Counted from the first letter of the stretch, positions 37,631-50,745 are shown. The stretch is DNA of 64,000 nt from Alisma plantago-aquatica (GCA_963693085.1 OY856409.1:507771803-507835802), one strand, 5' to 3'. Translations and numbers: made by a program. Notes: generated from the letters alone by a model not told the origin.

Positions 37631-37944
37631 GGGGCCGTTTGGATTAGACATCTCAAGTTTTGGTAGTTTTATATGTAAAAAGTACCACCCCAGATCACCC
37701 GCTCAGTTGTGGGACAACAAAAGCAACAAAATTTAAGTGACCACTACAGTAGGGTCTTCTCATCAACCTGCCTGCAACTGACTGACATGGCAGTTTCTAA
37801 TTCCATGAAAATTGGCTTTGGTACTGAGTTCCACAAGTCATACACTACAAAATGTAGTTGACGTGTATTAATTGGGCTTTGATATAGAATGTTTTTTTTT
37901 CAATATATAACTCCCAGTAATCTATAGTTTGGCATCCAAACAGC
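37631..37944. mobile_element. Candidate MITE with GCCGTTTGGAT-type ends
   Basis: The left end GGGGCCGTTTGGATTAG and the right end GCATCCAAACAGCTAC are imperfect inverted repeats of the GGGCCGTTTGGAT class common on Tourist-like MITEs. The roughly 314 bp between have no coding potential. A clean target duplication is not visible, so family and exact ends are uncertain. Confidence 0.5.
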
Positions 37945-38713
37945 TACTACTCTAGAATTTAATATTTTCCTTCCTTTGCCTGGGTTCAAATGAGATTAAG
38001 GTTGACTTCAACTTAAATACAAGCCTCTAAACTCAAGGCCCAACCTAAACTTTCGATTATATTGGGTCAGGATTGAATCAGGTTGTTTGGCAAACTTTTG
38101 GGTAGGCCTACATATTAATATTTGTTCACGGTCACCATTTGAAATAATGACGCTTTTGTATCTCTGCATCTGAAATATTGATTTGTCACATACATACGTC
38201 AGCAATATTGACAGATTTTACCCACCACAGGAGAAGCAAGGACGTTACCACTGTAGGACTTACGGGCATGTTAGAAGTATCAAAAGTGTCATAAGGGGAC
38301 AATCCCGATGCTTCGGGTGAAAAAAGAACTCCTCATGAAGACGTCATGCTCCATCAAGAACTACAAGAAGAAGCCATGCAGTAGGACTACAAGAAGAAAC
38401 CTAATATGTATATAGGGATTAGACCCGCAGACCCGCAAATATGGACTCTTTAAAGACCTGTCACGGGTCTAAATTCTTATACCCGCATACCCGTGGACCC
38501 GTATATCCTTAGACTCGCATATAAGTGGGTCCACTGATGGGCATGTTTAGACCCAGACCCGCTAGACCCACAGATCCGCTATACATAAATAACTAATTAG
38601 ATAATACTTTCCTATTCTAACTAATATAATACTTGAGATTATGTCTCACTTTAATTTTAATAAGGTTGATAGCAGTCATCTAATTGAGAATTAACTATTC
38701 TAATTTCAATCAT
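37945..38713. other. Noncoding, with an ACCCGC-rich block
   Basis: 38,425-38,580 contains many ACCCGC/GACCCG words (and a CACGGGTCT), like the block at 235-380 and its copy at 38,937-39,105. It may be the left part of copy B whose counterpart lies outside the window. Confidence 0.5.
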
Positions 38714-39511
38714 GAGCAACATATGTAAACTTAAAATCAAAATAGTGACAAGATATGCTACATAATTAAAATATTACGACGATGACTAAAAATATGTTAC
38801 AAATTAACTCAACTAATCTTCAATCTACAAAGTTATTTAATTACTATTGCATGTTAACATACGAAATGATAGAAATTATTAGTATAAATACAACATAATC
38901 ATAATTTTCATACAATAACAATATGACGTTCTTTGTGGAACCGGTTACCCGCATTCCCGCACCACAAACCGGCTAATAATGTGGGCACAGGTATGGTGCG
39001 GGTTTAGATTTTTTATTATGTGGGTCTAGAACCGGAACCGAACACCTTAAATTAGAAGGGTATGGATATGGATATGACCATACCCGCACCGTACCTGCAG
39101 TGTATCCCAAATTTAGCACATTTTAATAAAATATTATCAATATAGCACATTTTAAAAAATATTTTTTAAGAACGGCACGTTTTAATTTAAGATCGTCATT
39201 TTATGTGGAGTTTTTTACATTCAAGATAGAAGAGCGTCACAAAAATTAACGTCTTTATGTTAAAATAAGAAAATGAAAAGAAAAAAAAGAATGTCAAAAG
39301 TATTTCATTGAGTGGAGGTTTCAACTTGACGGCTTCAAGTTCTGCTCAATGTGACACTCTCGAGTTTTATGGAAAAAAAAGCTAAAAATAAACACACCAA
39401 TATTTGTACATTTTGATACATTAATGATAGAGCGTCGTGGAAACCGTGCTTGCAAATATAGTGCTATAGTACACGAAGATCCGTGTCTACAACCCGTAAG
39501 TTCAGCACGAT

Positions 39512-40739
39512 GATCAGTACAGCTCCGGCCAGATCTGGGTCTTCATACAACCCGTATATTTTGCACGACGATCAGTACAGCCAGCTGGAGGGAAGATGAC
39601 ATTGATACAGCATGTGCTTAACTCCATTCCTTGTTACCTTTTTCAAGCTTGTAATCCACCTAACTCAGTTCTTTTGCAGGCCAGATCTGGGTCTTCAACG
39701 GTGTCGTGGACAAGTCTAACTCCATGAAAATTGAGCTGGATGGTGAGTACAGTTAGACGAACATCACCATCGGTTCTTTTTTGTTTCTGAAGAAAAAATC
39801 TATGGTTGTCGATGAATATGCGTGGCTGCATGATGCAGATCAACCCATCTGTTTATGATCACGCACGCACATTTTGTACTTTACAGTTTGACTGTTGAAT
39901 GTACCAACAATTGGCCAAAGCCAACAACTACTCTCTGAATGTATCAATATCGTCCTTCACACAACACAACAGATGGACGGTGGGAAGACAGCAGGCTGCT
40001 TTAACCTCAACTGCCCTGGATTCGTCCAAGTCAGCTTCGTGCTGGGAGCAAAAACCGAACCCGTCTCTTGGGTCACTGAAGATCGGTACGACTTCTTCTT
40101 CAGCATGATGAAGGTACGTTATCCAACAAAAATCGAATCTTACATATAATGCTAAGGGACATTACGTCAAGGACAGCCAAAATTTGCTCATGTTGCTCTC
40201 CTTACCATCATGACACCACAAAGGACTCGTGGGTGCTGTAGATACAGGAGTGGACAGTGGGCTACTGGCCAGAAACTATCTTCAGGGCTCTGGTGGACCA
40301 GGCCTCCATGGTGTAGTTGAGGCGACGCGTGTATGGGAAGCACGCAGCCATGGGGATTGAGATGCAAAATGGAATACCATTTGGGACGAATTCTGGACTT
40401 CCGCATGGTAAACAATAAAAATAAAGAGAAAAATAAGTTACTTCCTTCCATGTTTTTGCTGTTTAACATACTAAAGTTTAAGATTCACCCCCAATGGTGC
40501 CCCCTTTTCCGTCGGTCTTCATGGGGATTGCCGGATTGGCCGCTTCGCCGCCTACGTGAAATAGCCGCAGCGTCTACTTCAACCTCGGCGAGCCTATCTA
40601 CTCTCCCAACGCCGCTGCCATCAGTCTCCAAGATAAATATCACACTGCCGCGAACTACGCCCAACATCTTTTTGTGCAGCCTTACTACTATGAATCTATC
40701 TATTACGGCGGGTCAGGCGCAAATCAGTTTTGCAATTGA
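39512..40739 (+). pseudogene. Neprosin-like (DUF239) gene, copy B, broken
   Basis: Better preserved of the two copies. Pieces: 39,512-39,560 (two partial copies of a DQYS...QIWV motif), exon 39,680-39,742 (QIWVFNGVVDKSNSMKIELD, flanked by TTTTGCAG and GTGAGT), exon 39,973-40,113 of 47 codons (KTAGCFNLNCPGFVQVSFVL to DYFFF-like end FFFSMMK, followed by GTACGT), about 40,222-40,420 (EWTVGYWPETIFRALVDQAS), and a C-terminal part ending in YYGGSGANQFCN at TGA 40,737-40,739. Stops interrupt the third piece on both sides of VGYWP; the second stands where the family has tryptophan. No promoter, signal peptide or activation peptide is seen. Not functional, but splice sites of two exons are intact. Confidence 0.77.
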
Positions 40740-42650
40740 AGTTTGTTTCGACAATGCACATATCGGCCGGGTTGCACGACATCTGTAATCGCTGAGAAAA
40801 GAGAAATTTGTTACTTGTTCCTTTAGTTCTAAAACATGGCGACTAGTTAAAGCACTCATCTTAGAAAATAATTATATACATTTGGTTCGGGTGAAACAGC
40901 TTTCTTTCTAACAGACTTTATGTTGGTTGGCACATGTTTTAGGAAAAAATTAGTCATTCTCCGGTGATGTGTGCCCAAGTCAAGTGGATATACTAAATGG
41001 ACAATGACGACGTGCATATACAGTGTCTTTAATTAATATTCATATTGAATGTGTTTAATTAATGTTAGAAAACAACACATTACATTTAAACAGGGGCAAC
41101 TAATTGACCGCTACCCTTATTAGGTAGCAAAATCTATCATCTGAAATGCCACATCTATACAGATCATACTACTACTATACATAATTTTTCAAATATTAGT
41201 GAAAAGTTCTACAACTTTTGGTACTAAGAAAGGAAAATTTTCAAATTGAAAAATATAAAAATGTGTTGATTGTACATACATGTTTTATCATTCTTAACCA
41301 TTCTGACTGATGTAGCTTGAGGACAACTTGTTGTATAGTAAAAGCTTCATCCCTCAAGAAACTGTTCTAAGCTTAACACACGCATGCTTCCTTCCAACCT
41401 ATAAAAAAAAAATCAAAATATCAGCTACTCTAAGTGTCAATCTCCCTTCTTGTGGTCTGTCAAAAAGTTTACAGGTGGCACTTTCTTAGTAGCCACTTTT
41501 GTATGTCTAAATATGTCATATACATGCCTACAAATGATGTGGTACGAAACTGATGATATATGTAGACCTAACTCACTAATAAGAATAGCAAGAAGAATAT
41601 ATTGAACACAATTAAGTAAAAGACACCTAAAAATTACTTTTTGCCTTACAACATGTCAAACTTAAATTATCCTTTATAATTATGAAAGAAAAAAAACGCT
41701 CACCAAAGCAATTGGGAGGGCGACGGTGTCTTTATTTGAAAAGCAATCGTATAAGACCCTCTGTGTTATATTCTAGCCTTATGTATTGAGAGGAGCATTT
41801 CAACTTGCCAACATGTTGGCTGGCATATGATTTAGTGAAAAACACGCATTCTTCAATCATGCGTGCCAAACTCAACAATCATGCTTGCCAAACTCAAGTT
41901 GTTATACTGATAAGCCATCATGGTCAAAAAACAATGATAGCATAGGCCCATAGTCAATATTCGGTGCATTTTTTCGTGCAAGACCATTTCACGTATGCTG
42001 TGTGTACACAAGGCATGCGCTTAGTAGTGAATGAGAACAAATTGAGTGTCAGTATTTTCATTCGTATGAGAGTAGGTTTTAAAGTTGTAAATAGCACTGA
42101 CGAGATAGGATGACTAGTTAGCATCTTCGTTCGTTCCCTAGCGGGCAGATTTACCACCTCCAACAGCCACATGAGGGCATGTCTACATTCCGTATGTCCA
42201 AGCCTCCTTATCTCGATGTGATCCTCATGCGGTATCCGCAATAATTCGAATTGGATGCTCAAATAGCTCCACGGTAAGTTGGGATGCGTCCGGTTGGTTT
42301 TATTTCTCAACGACGAGGTAGTGATTTTTCTGCGAGTTCGTGTAGGTAATGTCTCAGTACTCTTGATGTTGTTTCCAAAGCGTTACTAGCTAGACGGATG
42401 GCATTGTTGCCAATGATGGTATGGCATTGTTGCCAATGATGATTTCTACAGACCGGACAATTTTGCACTTGTTAGTTGGTTGAACGAGTGAGCCTCATTG
42501 GTTTGTTGGCTTCAAATTGCTGATTCAATTTCCTATTGGAACATCTAGATAAGATGATGCGAGATTTCTAGCAACATATAAATACTCAGCTTCACGTGAT
42601 AGAGTTGAATTTCTTACTCGTGATCCTGATAATAGTTATTATAAAAAAAA

Positions 42651-42665
42651 GACCAGACAACTTTT
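42651..42665. repeat. LINE target-site duplication, left
   Basis: GACCAGACAACTTTT, matching 46,869-46,883. The single-copy empty site is at 10,239-10,253 in copy A. Confidence 0.95.
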
Positions 42666-45600
42666 TTTTTTTGGTCGGCCAAAACTCTGATGCTTTTTTG
42701 ATTTTCAACTTTGGTAATTACAGAACTTGTTGGTCCTCAAAACAAGAACCAACCAAAAGAAAAGAACAAACTTTACATCAAAGATAAAGAAAGTGAATGA
42801 AAAAAGGATTCATTCAGCCTGCAGCGCACCCAAGGCAAACGCCCAAAGAAAAGATCCTCAAAACCTTTGCATCCAAGGCAACAGCAAGAGGAAATCCAAG
42901 ATACAAGCAACCAAGAAGGAATATCCATAAAGCTCCAGAAAAAGAGAAGGCACAACCCTCACTCGCGAAGACAGAGGGAACTGCAGCTGACACCACATAG
43001 CAGACCAGCAGCAACTCAGGCCAGCGAGTAGAGATATCAAGGATCATCCATCAGCTGAAACCAGCCACCACGCAGGAAGCCAGAACAGAGGAACCATCCA
43101 GACCCAAACCATAAACAACACAAACCAAGAAAAGTAGGAGAAGCACAACAGCTCACCAGCCAGCACACGTAGGAGAAAAACCAACAGCAGTCCAGACCAC
43201 AACAAAAAAGAATCAGCAAGAAACCAGATCACCACTCAAGCACAAGGAACAACAATCATCCAGAGGAAAAAGATATCAAAAGCAGATAACAGCAACCCCA
43301 GACCAGCCAACCAAAGCACAGGCCGTCCATAAAGGAGAAATGGAGCAGCAGTCACCAGAAAACCAAGAAAACCAACTAAGATAACCAGCCAACAACAGTC
43401 ATCCAAAAAACAGAGAAAAAGGACAGAAAAGGACTCATCAGTCCGCAAGAATCTGAAGCTCCTCCTGAACAATTTTCCAGATATCCTCAGGGATTTGGCT
43501 TTTATCATCATGGACTCTTCTATTGCGCTCATACCAAGAATTGTAGAAAACAAGACTTATCATGGTATTAATCCTATTATTGTTGGATGAGCAGAGAGCA
43601 TCCCAATCTACAGGAGAGGATAAATGGGGAAACATAGATCGCCCAAGTTCCCAAATCCTTAGAACAAAAGGGCAGCCAAACAGCAGGTGATTCACATCTT
43701 CATAATTCGATTTGCAAAGAAAACAAACAGAGACCAGAGGAATGCCCCTTCTTCTCATAAAATCAGAGGTAGGGAGACGATTATGCCTCGCTTTCCATAG
43801 ATGGATAATAGCTCTTTTATGTGATTTGATATTCCAAAGCCAAGTGAACCCTTTGTCAATAGTACCATGTTGTCTAATGATCTCCCAGAAGTCTTTAAAC
43901 TTAGGAAACTTCAGGTTAGCAAAGAAAATGCAGTCCTCTTTTAAAGAATCAAACTTTTCTTATTTAAGAGAATTCAGAATATCCTCCTGAAATCTATTGG
44001 TACATTTAGGCATAACCCAGTCAGAATCTTTAATGGTAATAGCCACCTTCGCATTCCAAGGTAATCCAGACAAGGGAACAATGTTACTGCCAACATGATC
44101 ACCAAGGAACTTGCCATTCCTGAGCCAAGGGTCCTGCCACAACAATGTATTGTGACCTGACCCAATGTGAAAAGTAACATGCTTAACCAAGATATCTCTA
44201 GACCTGATTATATTATTAAACATCCAGGAAAAGTTAGGCGAGACATTAATCAGCCATAGAGAAGATTTCTTTAAATATTTCTCAGAAATCCACTTAACCC
44301 AAAGCACATCCTTCTTGCTAGCAATATTCCAAGTATTGAGAAGAAGGCAAGCAAGAGACATGTCTCTAGATTTCTTGAGTCCGAGACCACCTTCCTTCTT
44401 GGGTTCAATGACATTATCCCATTTCACCAAATGGAGATTTTTGTTAGAATCAGAACCACTCCAAAGAAAATCCCTACAGATTTTATCAATATGATCAAGA
44501 ACCGAAGCGGGTATAGGAAAAGAAAAGATCCAATACATATGCATATTACGAAGGGTAGATTTCACAAGCTCCAGTCTAGCAGCCATAGAAAGAAGTTTAG
44601 CTTTCCAAGACTCCAACCTATTTTTAACTCTATCAACAAGGTTAGAGCAAAGCCTTTTAGTCAACTTCCCAGTGAACAGAGGAAGACCAAGATACTTAGA
44701 CGGAAAGGAGCTCTCTTTGAACTTTAGAATATCAAGGATAGGATTTTTATCAACGCCTTTACTAAAGATAATCGAACTTTTCAGAGGGTTGATACACAAA
44801 CCAGAAATACTTCCAAACTCTTGAAAGATCTCATTGATGGAAGCAGCATCATCCACATGTGACTTCGAAAAAACCATGAGATCATCAGCAAAGATAAGAT
44901 GGGAAATAGTAAGATTCTTAGAAGCTTTAATAGGAGAAATCCTCCCAGCATTTTCAGCAGCAGTCATCAGCTCAGTAAACCCCTGCATAGCAATAACAAA
45001 AAGATAAGGAGCAAGGGGGTCTCCTTGTCTCACACCATTCGAAGGCTTGAAAGATTCAGAAGGTTCACCATTGATAAGCACCTGATAAGACATGGAATTA
45101 AAGGTCTCCTCAATCCACTTAATCCAAAGAATAGGGAAACCCATCTTCATCATGATATAGAAAAGGTAACTCCAGCTAACAGAATCATAAGCCTTGGTAA
45201 TATCAGCTTGAATGCACATCATATTAGGACATTTATGCTTCTTAAAGTCACTAAGAATTTCGTAAGTGAGGAGAGTGGCATCTCTAATACTTCTCCCCTT
45301 GACAAAAGCACATTGTTTTTGGTCAATGATGAAAGGAAGAAAAACCTGAACTCTATTCACCAAAATTTTAGAAATAATCTTATAGAAGACATTGCAAAGC
45401 GCAATAGGACACCAATTCTTTATGTCTGAAGAATCACCACCTTTAGAGATAAGAGTAATGAACATTTTGTTGGCCTCCCTTAGAAGTCTCCCATTAGCAA
45501 AAAAACTCCAAGACGGCTGCAGTAACATCGTCACCAATAATAGGCCAAGCCTTCTTATAGAAAACATCATTGAAACCATCAGGGCCTGGAGCCTTATCAT

Positions 45601-46868
45601 TTTTAAAGTTCTTGACAACATCATCAATTTCCGCTCTAGTAACACTTCTAATAAGAGAAAACTTCTGAGCAGAATTCAGAGTTTTGCCATTCCAAGACCC
45701 TTTCCAGCCATGAGAACCCAAGGCATTAGAATTGAACAAGTTACTATAAAAGGAGAAAATGTATCTCTTTATCTCAGAAGGGCTGTGAGAAATAGTATCT
45801 CCAATATGGAGCTTCTTAATAGAATTGAGATTTCTCCTAACTTTCATCGAAGAATAGAAAAAGGAGGTATTCAAATCCCCTTCTTTGAGCCAAGAAACTC
45901 TAGATTTTTGTTTATAAAAAGCTTCTTGAACCTTAGCACAGCTGCTCGCCTCTTGCCTTAAGTTTTTGGCTTTAGCACGAAGAACTTCATTTGAAGGGTT
46001 CAGATCAGCCTCTTTTTGAGCATGGAGAGCATTAAAAGCTGAGATCTTTGCCTTATCATTCACATCCCCAAAAGAGGTTTTGTTCCACTTGGAGAGTTCA
46101 ACCCTCAGCAGAAACAACTTTTTATATAACCTGTAGGTAGCAAAACCAAGCACCTCGGTGCTCCAAACTGACTTAAGAACATCAGCAAAAAGAGCATGAT
46201 CAGTCCAGGAATTAATGAATCTGAAAGGAGATTTAATTTTCCTAGAATGACCCACAGAAAGAGAAATCCTTTTATGATCACTAATGATATTAGAAATAGC
46301 TTCTCCAGAATAATCAGCATTAACAGAAAGAAAGTCAGAATTATAAAGGATTCTATCAATTCTCGAAGTGGCAAACCCCAAACCATCTTGATTATTGCTC
46401 CAAGTAAAGAAAGGCCCTTGTAAGTCCAAATCAAAAAGGCCACAGTTCAGCGCACAATTGTTGAAACAATCCATAAAACTTCTAGTAGGTTGCTGCTTAC
46501 TAATCCTCTCGCTAGCCTTCCTGATGCAGTTAAAGTCGCCCATAAGAATCCAAGGCCTATCAACCTTAGAAGCAAAATTCTCAATGGAATCCCAGAGAGA
46601 CTCCCTATCCTTGTCCGGATTATGACCATAAACAGCAGAGATAAAGAAGGAGGTCTCACCAATCAACACTCCCATGTGAATGACTTGGTCATTTTCCTCT
46701 AACTTAGTAATCTGAACACTATTTTCTTTCCAAATAACAACAACTCTACCAAGAGGATGTGAGTCATGATTAGAGATCCAAACATAGTTAGGAAAATTCT
46801 TAGACATAAAACCACCCATCTTTTTACTTCTCAATTTAGATTCAACAATGATAAAAATGTCATTTCCC
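42666..46868 (-). mobile_element. 5'-truncated plant L1 LINE inserted in copy B
   Basis: Minus-strand element of 4.2 kb between perfect 15-bp target duplications, ending in a short poly-A (T run to 42,672). The 5' end begins inside the endonuclease. About 770 bp of 3' UTR (42,673-43,437), very poor in T on the plus strand, follows the stop codon. It is absent from copy A, so it inserted after the duplication. Its RT differs clearly from that of the 30.8-35.8 kb LINE. Confidence 0.95.
43438..46867 (-). pseudogene. LINE ORF2: endonuclease-reverse transcriptase, truncated, one frameshift, one stop
   Basis: Endonuclease from IIVESKLRSKK (its opening WNxRGL block is lost) through ISAVYGHNPD, LMGDFNCIR and SDHKRISLSV. 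RT: DKAPGPDGFND, then a frame change in a T7 run near 45,500 (one T too many for the downstream frame), NGRLLREANKMFITLIS, FVKGRSIRDATLL, QADITKAYDSVSW, GVRQGDPLAPYLFV, HLIFADDLMVFS. A TAA at 43,960 interrupts an otherwise continuous frame that goes on to the zf-RVT finger (CFLCKSNYEDVNHLLFGC) and stops at 43,438. Upstream, the frame stays open into flanking host DNA to 47,131, giving a chance fusion of about 90 codons that is not part of the LINE. Confidence 0.92.
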
Positions 46869-46883
46869 GACCAGACAACTTTT
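46869..46883. repeat. LINE target-site duplication, right
   Basis: GACCAGACAACTTTT, exact repeat of 42,651-42,665; host sequence resumes with ATGAAATGG as in copy A. Confidence 0.95.
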
Positions 46884-48623
46884 ATGAAATGGCATAACAA
46901 TAGTAACAATATTAATGGAACAAGAGCCCAATCAAATAAAGGCATGCGATAGTGGAAGAAAATGTAGTGCATAACTATGGCATTTGACAGAGTGGATTTG
47001 TCCTTTATGGAGGAAATGTTGAGAAGTATGGGTTCATTGGGAGAGGGCATGGTGTGATGATCATGAATATAGCTAGAGATGCTTGTGGCCCTTAACTTAA
47101 TTAGCAGTTGCAATATTCTTTTCATCATCAAGGGTTATTGGAGGGAAGGGAATCATTTGTTGATGACAATCTCTTATGTAAGAGTTGTTGGGAAGGATCA
47201 TAAATAATGTAGTGAAGAATGAAGAGATCGCAAGGTCTAAACTAAGAGGGAGTGGGGAAACCAAGTTACCATATGCTCATCAGAACCTGATCTTCTTTAT
47301 GTGAATGAGAGGGAGGACCATGATATGTGTGGATGATGTTTTACAAATCTATGTTAGATTCTCATGATAGGTGAATGATCAGTGAAAATTAGATTTCATG
47401 TTGGAAAGTTTCTAACCAAGGAGGAAAGATGAGATCGAGGATGCTAGGGGGTGTTTAGATAGTAGGTATACCTCTAATTATTTAGGGGCATTTTTTATTG
47501 AGGGGTAATCTCCTAAGATAATTTGATGGTACCCTTGAGAAGGTATTAAGGTTCATGGTGAGTTAGGCATGTAGGATTCTTACATTAATAGGTTGGCTAA
47601 CCTTAATAAAATCAATAATGTCATCAATAATTATCTACAACCTTACAACATGTGTGGTGCCCATGGATCGTGGCGGTGTCGGGGAGGGTAAAGTAAGGCT
47701 TGGAAAAGTTTCTTTGGAAATGCATAAGTTGAGAGAGAAGAAATTGTATTATCTAGGACAAGGTGACAAAGCCATTGGAGAACGAATATTTGGGGGTAAA
47801 CTCACTCAAGAAAGTGTATTGAGTATGAGGATTGTCATTCTGATCAAGACCCTAACATGATTATCAGGATAAATTACCCTGGTAAGAACCCATCTTAGAC
47901 TCGAACACAACAAAACTTGATAGTGAAGAGAGTAAAAAGTTGAGCAGAAAAATGTTTTTCCAATTAAAGTATGCTTCTTAAAAATCCAAGTAAAAGAGAT
48001 TAAATCAACATCATATATATATGTTGATGCCTCATTACCAAACTAGGAACAAGTCATGCAATCATGAACTTAAGACCCACAAAACATACTACCAAGAAGC
48101 CAAACCATCATTAAACTATGCATAACACCATTAAGGAAATTGGGGGTAATGGAACACCATAGTGAGCCAACAGTCTGATAGAACTAGAAGAAAAATTATA
48201 TTTGCTAATTTTGACATGTGAACTACAAGAGGTTTATATATAGAAAGGTACAACATTGTCTGCAATCCAAACTAGTTCATAATTTAAATATACAAAAAGT
48301 GTAGAAAGCATCATTCCTCAAATCAGATCATTAACTAACCACCCAACACTAAGGAAGATGAAGGTGTAGAGAAACTATAGACTAAACATTATATTCATGT
48401 TTAAGTGTTAATATTAGCCTTTTTCTACTTTTTTTAGACCTAAAAACACATGCAACAACTGTGTAATATTGAATAAGAGTCTCATCTAGAGAAAAACTTC
48501 CATGGAGATAGATAAATGTACATACAAGTAAATGACTCAAATATGAAACGGATAATGCTATACCTGATGTCCAAATTTGAAATAAAATGTTTGATATGGT
48601 ATCTGATTGAATATCCAATTGAT

Positions 48624-49537
48624 CCAGTATTATTACACAAGATGATTTTTTAAGTTTGAAATAATTTAAATATCCTTAACAAATCATGTCAACCATAAAA
48701 TTAAGGACAATTCACTATGATCAAGGTATAGTAATGTTCATGACCATATGAATCTCCCTTACTAATAGGATTTCACCTCTAAAATCCTAAAGTAAAGGTA
48801 GAAGAGAGAAACAACAACTGGATAACTCTTGTTATAGCTTTTTGGTACTGATAGATGCTCTTTGATCATCATTCATATATTATTCATGAATTTTCTACTT
48901 TAAGCATTCATTGATAAAAAAAATTTCACATTTTTTAAGCTCTATATTCATATGCATCTCTTCTAAAATGTCTAAGATGTTGGTACTCACATAAGGATTT
49001 CATGTTATCATCAATATTTGTTTTCCATTTTCACTTCTTCTTTATCTTTCTCAAAATACCCTTTCTATTATTACAATTATTAATTATCCATAATGAGGTT
49101 CTCATAAATCATATGTTTCTCTTCAAGTCTTTATTCTTTTATTAGATAGTGACACTTAGGGTTCCTTGCATTAAGGAGGTTAGTTTTCATATTCTTGGGA
49201 CTTATTCGCTTAAGCAATACTTGAAACTACAATCCCATCCCTTCCTCCCTATTAGCAAACTTTGACCCAAGTCAAGTCATCTTGAGACTTATTTGTGTTT
49301 CTCCCACTTGTACTCTTTATTATGACCATCTTGACATTGTTAATTGATGGATCATGTCCTCTCCCATCAATCCTTCATTCCAAGACCATCTCATATTTTC
49401 ATATGATGATCTTATTATAATAATGACTTAATCATTAATATAGTTTTACTTTTGTATCACAAACAAATTCCCCATTCTAGATGTTTATTTTATGATCTGA
49501 GTAGCGTTCTCCTTATGTTCACCTATATAGGAGTGAA
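48624..49537. other. Noncoding flank between duplication and copia element
   Basis: AT-rich, no recognisable feature. It is the left host flank of the copia insertion. Confidence 0.5.
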
Positions 49538-49863
49538 TTGTTTGTTGGCTACATGGAAATCTATAAAATCCCTTTGTTTTGATTATGACAAACATTTCAT
49601 TCCTATTTATCTGACGAGCTACTTGAGTGTGCAGGATGACAAAACTATAAGGGAAATTCAACAAGAAGTATTTATATTTTCATGCAAATGTAATCATTGT
49701 AAAAACTTGTACAGAAATATAATGTACAAGTACTTAGAATCGCATGTAAATCAAGCATTGGATTTTTCCTAGCTAAACACCTTAGTCATCCATTCAATAG
49801 GATCACCTATGCACACTCACACACATAATTAATGCCTAACTTGAAATCTTAAAACAGGATCTA

Positions 49864-50056
49864 TCTCGGTCGACCAACTCCTCGACCGAGACACTCTCGG
49901 TCGACAAACTCCTCGACCGAGAAAGATCCAAAGTAGCCGTTAGACACAACTGACAAGTTAGTTGGCAGTTGTAAATAGACATTGATCTAGAGAGCCTGTC
50001 GATCGACAAAACTTCGATCGAGTAGGTGTCTCGGTCGACAATTTCTCGACCGAGAC
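49864..50056 (+). promoter_or_regulatory. Cluster of four CG-rich hairpins in U3
   Basis: Four stem-loops of the design TCGGTCGA-loop-TCGACCGA: 49,864-49,891 (10-bp stem, 8-nt loop), 49,895-49,922 (10-bp stem), 50,000-50,020 (7-bp stem, CGATCGA/TCGATCG in this LTR) and 50,028-50,056 (11-bp stem, 7-nt loop). They lie 135-330 bp upstream of the TATA box. The 3' LTR has the same cluster at 56,867-57,059. Role unknown: enhancer sites, RNA structure or methylation targets are possible. Confidence 0.85.
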
Positions 50057-50190
50057 GATCTCTGACAGAAACTGCAGAGTAAAGTAATTAGCCGTTGCAA
50101 AAGCAACAAACTTGTACCTAACGGCTAGTTAAGCACTTAGAAACCCCTAGAAGTTATCTAGAACGTCCTTAAGCATACTTAGGCCATTTC

Positions 50191-50198
50191 TATAAATA
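50191..50198 (+). promoter_or_regulatory. TATA box of the 5' LTR
   Basis: TATAAATA in an otherwise unremarkable stretch; the transcription start would be expected about 30 bp downstream, near 50,225. The 3' LTR copy is at 57,194-57,201. Confidence 0.8.
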
Positions 50199-50739
50199 GG
50201 ACAAGCCATAGGACACTAAAACTCACTTGATACACTTGCTATACTTGAGAAAATACTTGAGCCCTCTTGTGCAATCTGTTGTGAATTGAGCATTGTGATA
50301 AATTGGCCACTTTCCTCTTAGCTCAAGCTCGTCCTATAGGCTAGATTTTCCTAACCCTAGCAATCACAAGTCCATCATCTTGGCTAGGAAAATCCAAACG
50401 CTTGATCTAGGCAAATCAAACCTTGAGCTTCAAGGATAAGTTGTATTTTCTCTTATTTCTTTCTTGTTCCTAGTATTATTTGTACTCTCCTTGCTACTCC
50501 AGGTAGGAGGCTGCGGATTGGAGAGGGTGAAGCTCTTCGTGGTGAAGAGGAGGAACTTTGGACTACTTCAGAAGGCTGTCTTGACGGGAAGCTACTTCGG
50601 GAGGAAGGCTACTTCAAGGGGGAGCTTGAAGTTACTTCAAGGAAGGCTGCTTCGAGGTTGGCAAGACTACTTCAAGGCGAAGGCTGTCCAAAGGGTGTTT
50701 GGAAAGTATTGTAAATTTTATGTAATATCCTTGAGAGGT

Positions 50740-50745
50740 AATAAA
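50740..50745 (+). terminator. AATAAA polyadenylation signal (5' LTR copy)
   Basis: AATAAA within GGTAATAAAATTTAG. The copy used for the genomic transcript would be at 57,743-57,748 in the 3' LTR. Confidence 0.6.

Larger units (their letters stand above)
38714..48623. repeat. Segmental duplication, copy B
   Basis: Direct copy of the 1-11,998 block. It starts to match at CAACATATGTAAACTTAAAA and ends near 48,623. It lacks the copy-A hAT MITE and 5.6-kb segment, and contains a 4.2-kb LINE that copy A lacks. The noncoding stretches 38,714-39,500, 40,740-42,650 and 46,884-48,623 hold nothing else I recognise. Confidence 0.93.

Noticed and set aside
42727..43235. Several ORFs on both strands
   Set aside because: They are in the 3' UTR of the copy-B LINE; T-poor composition keeps frames open by chance.
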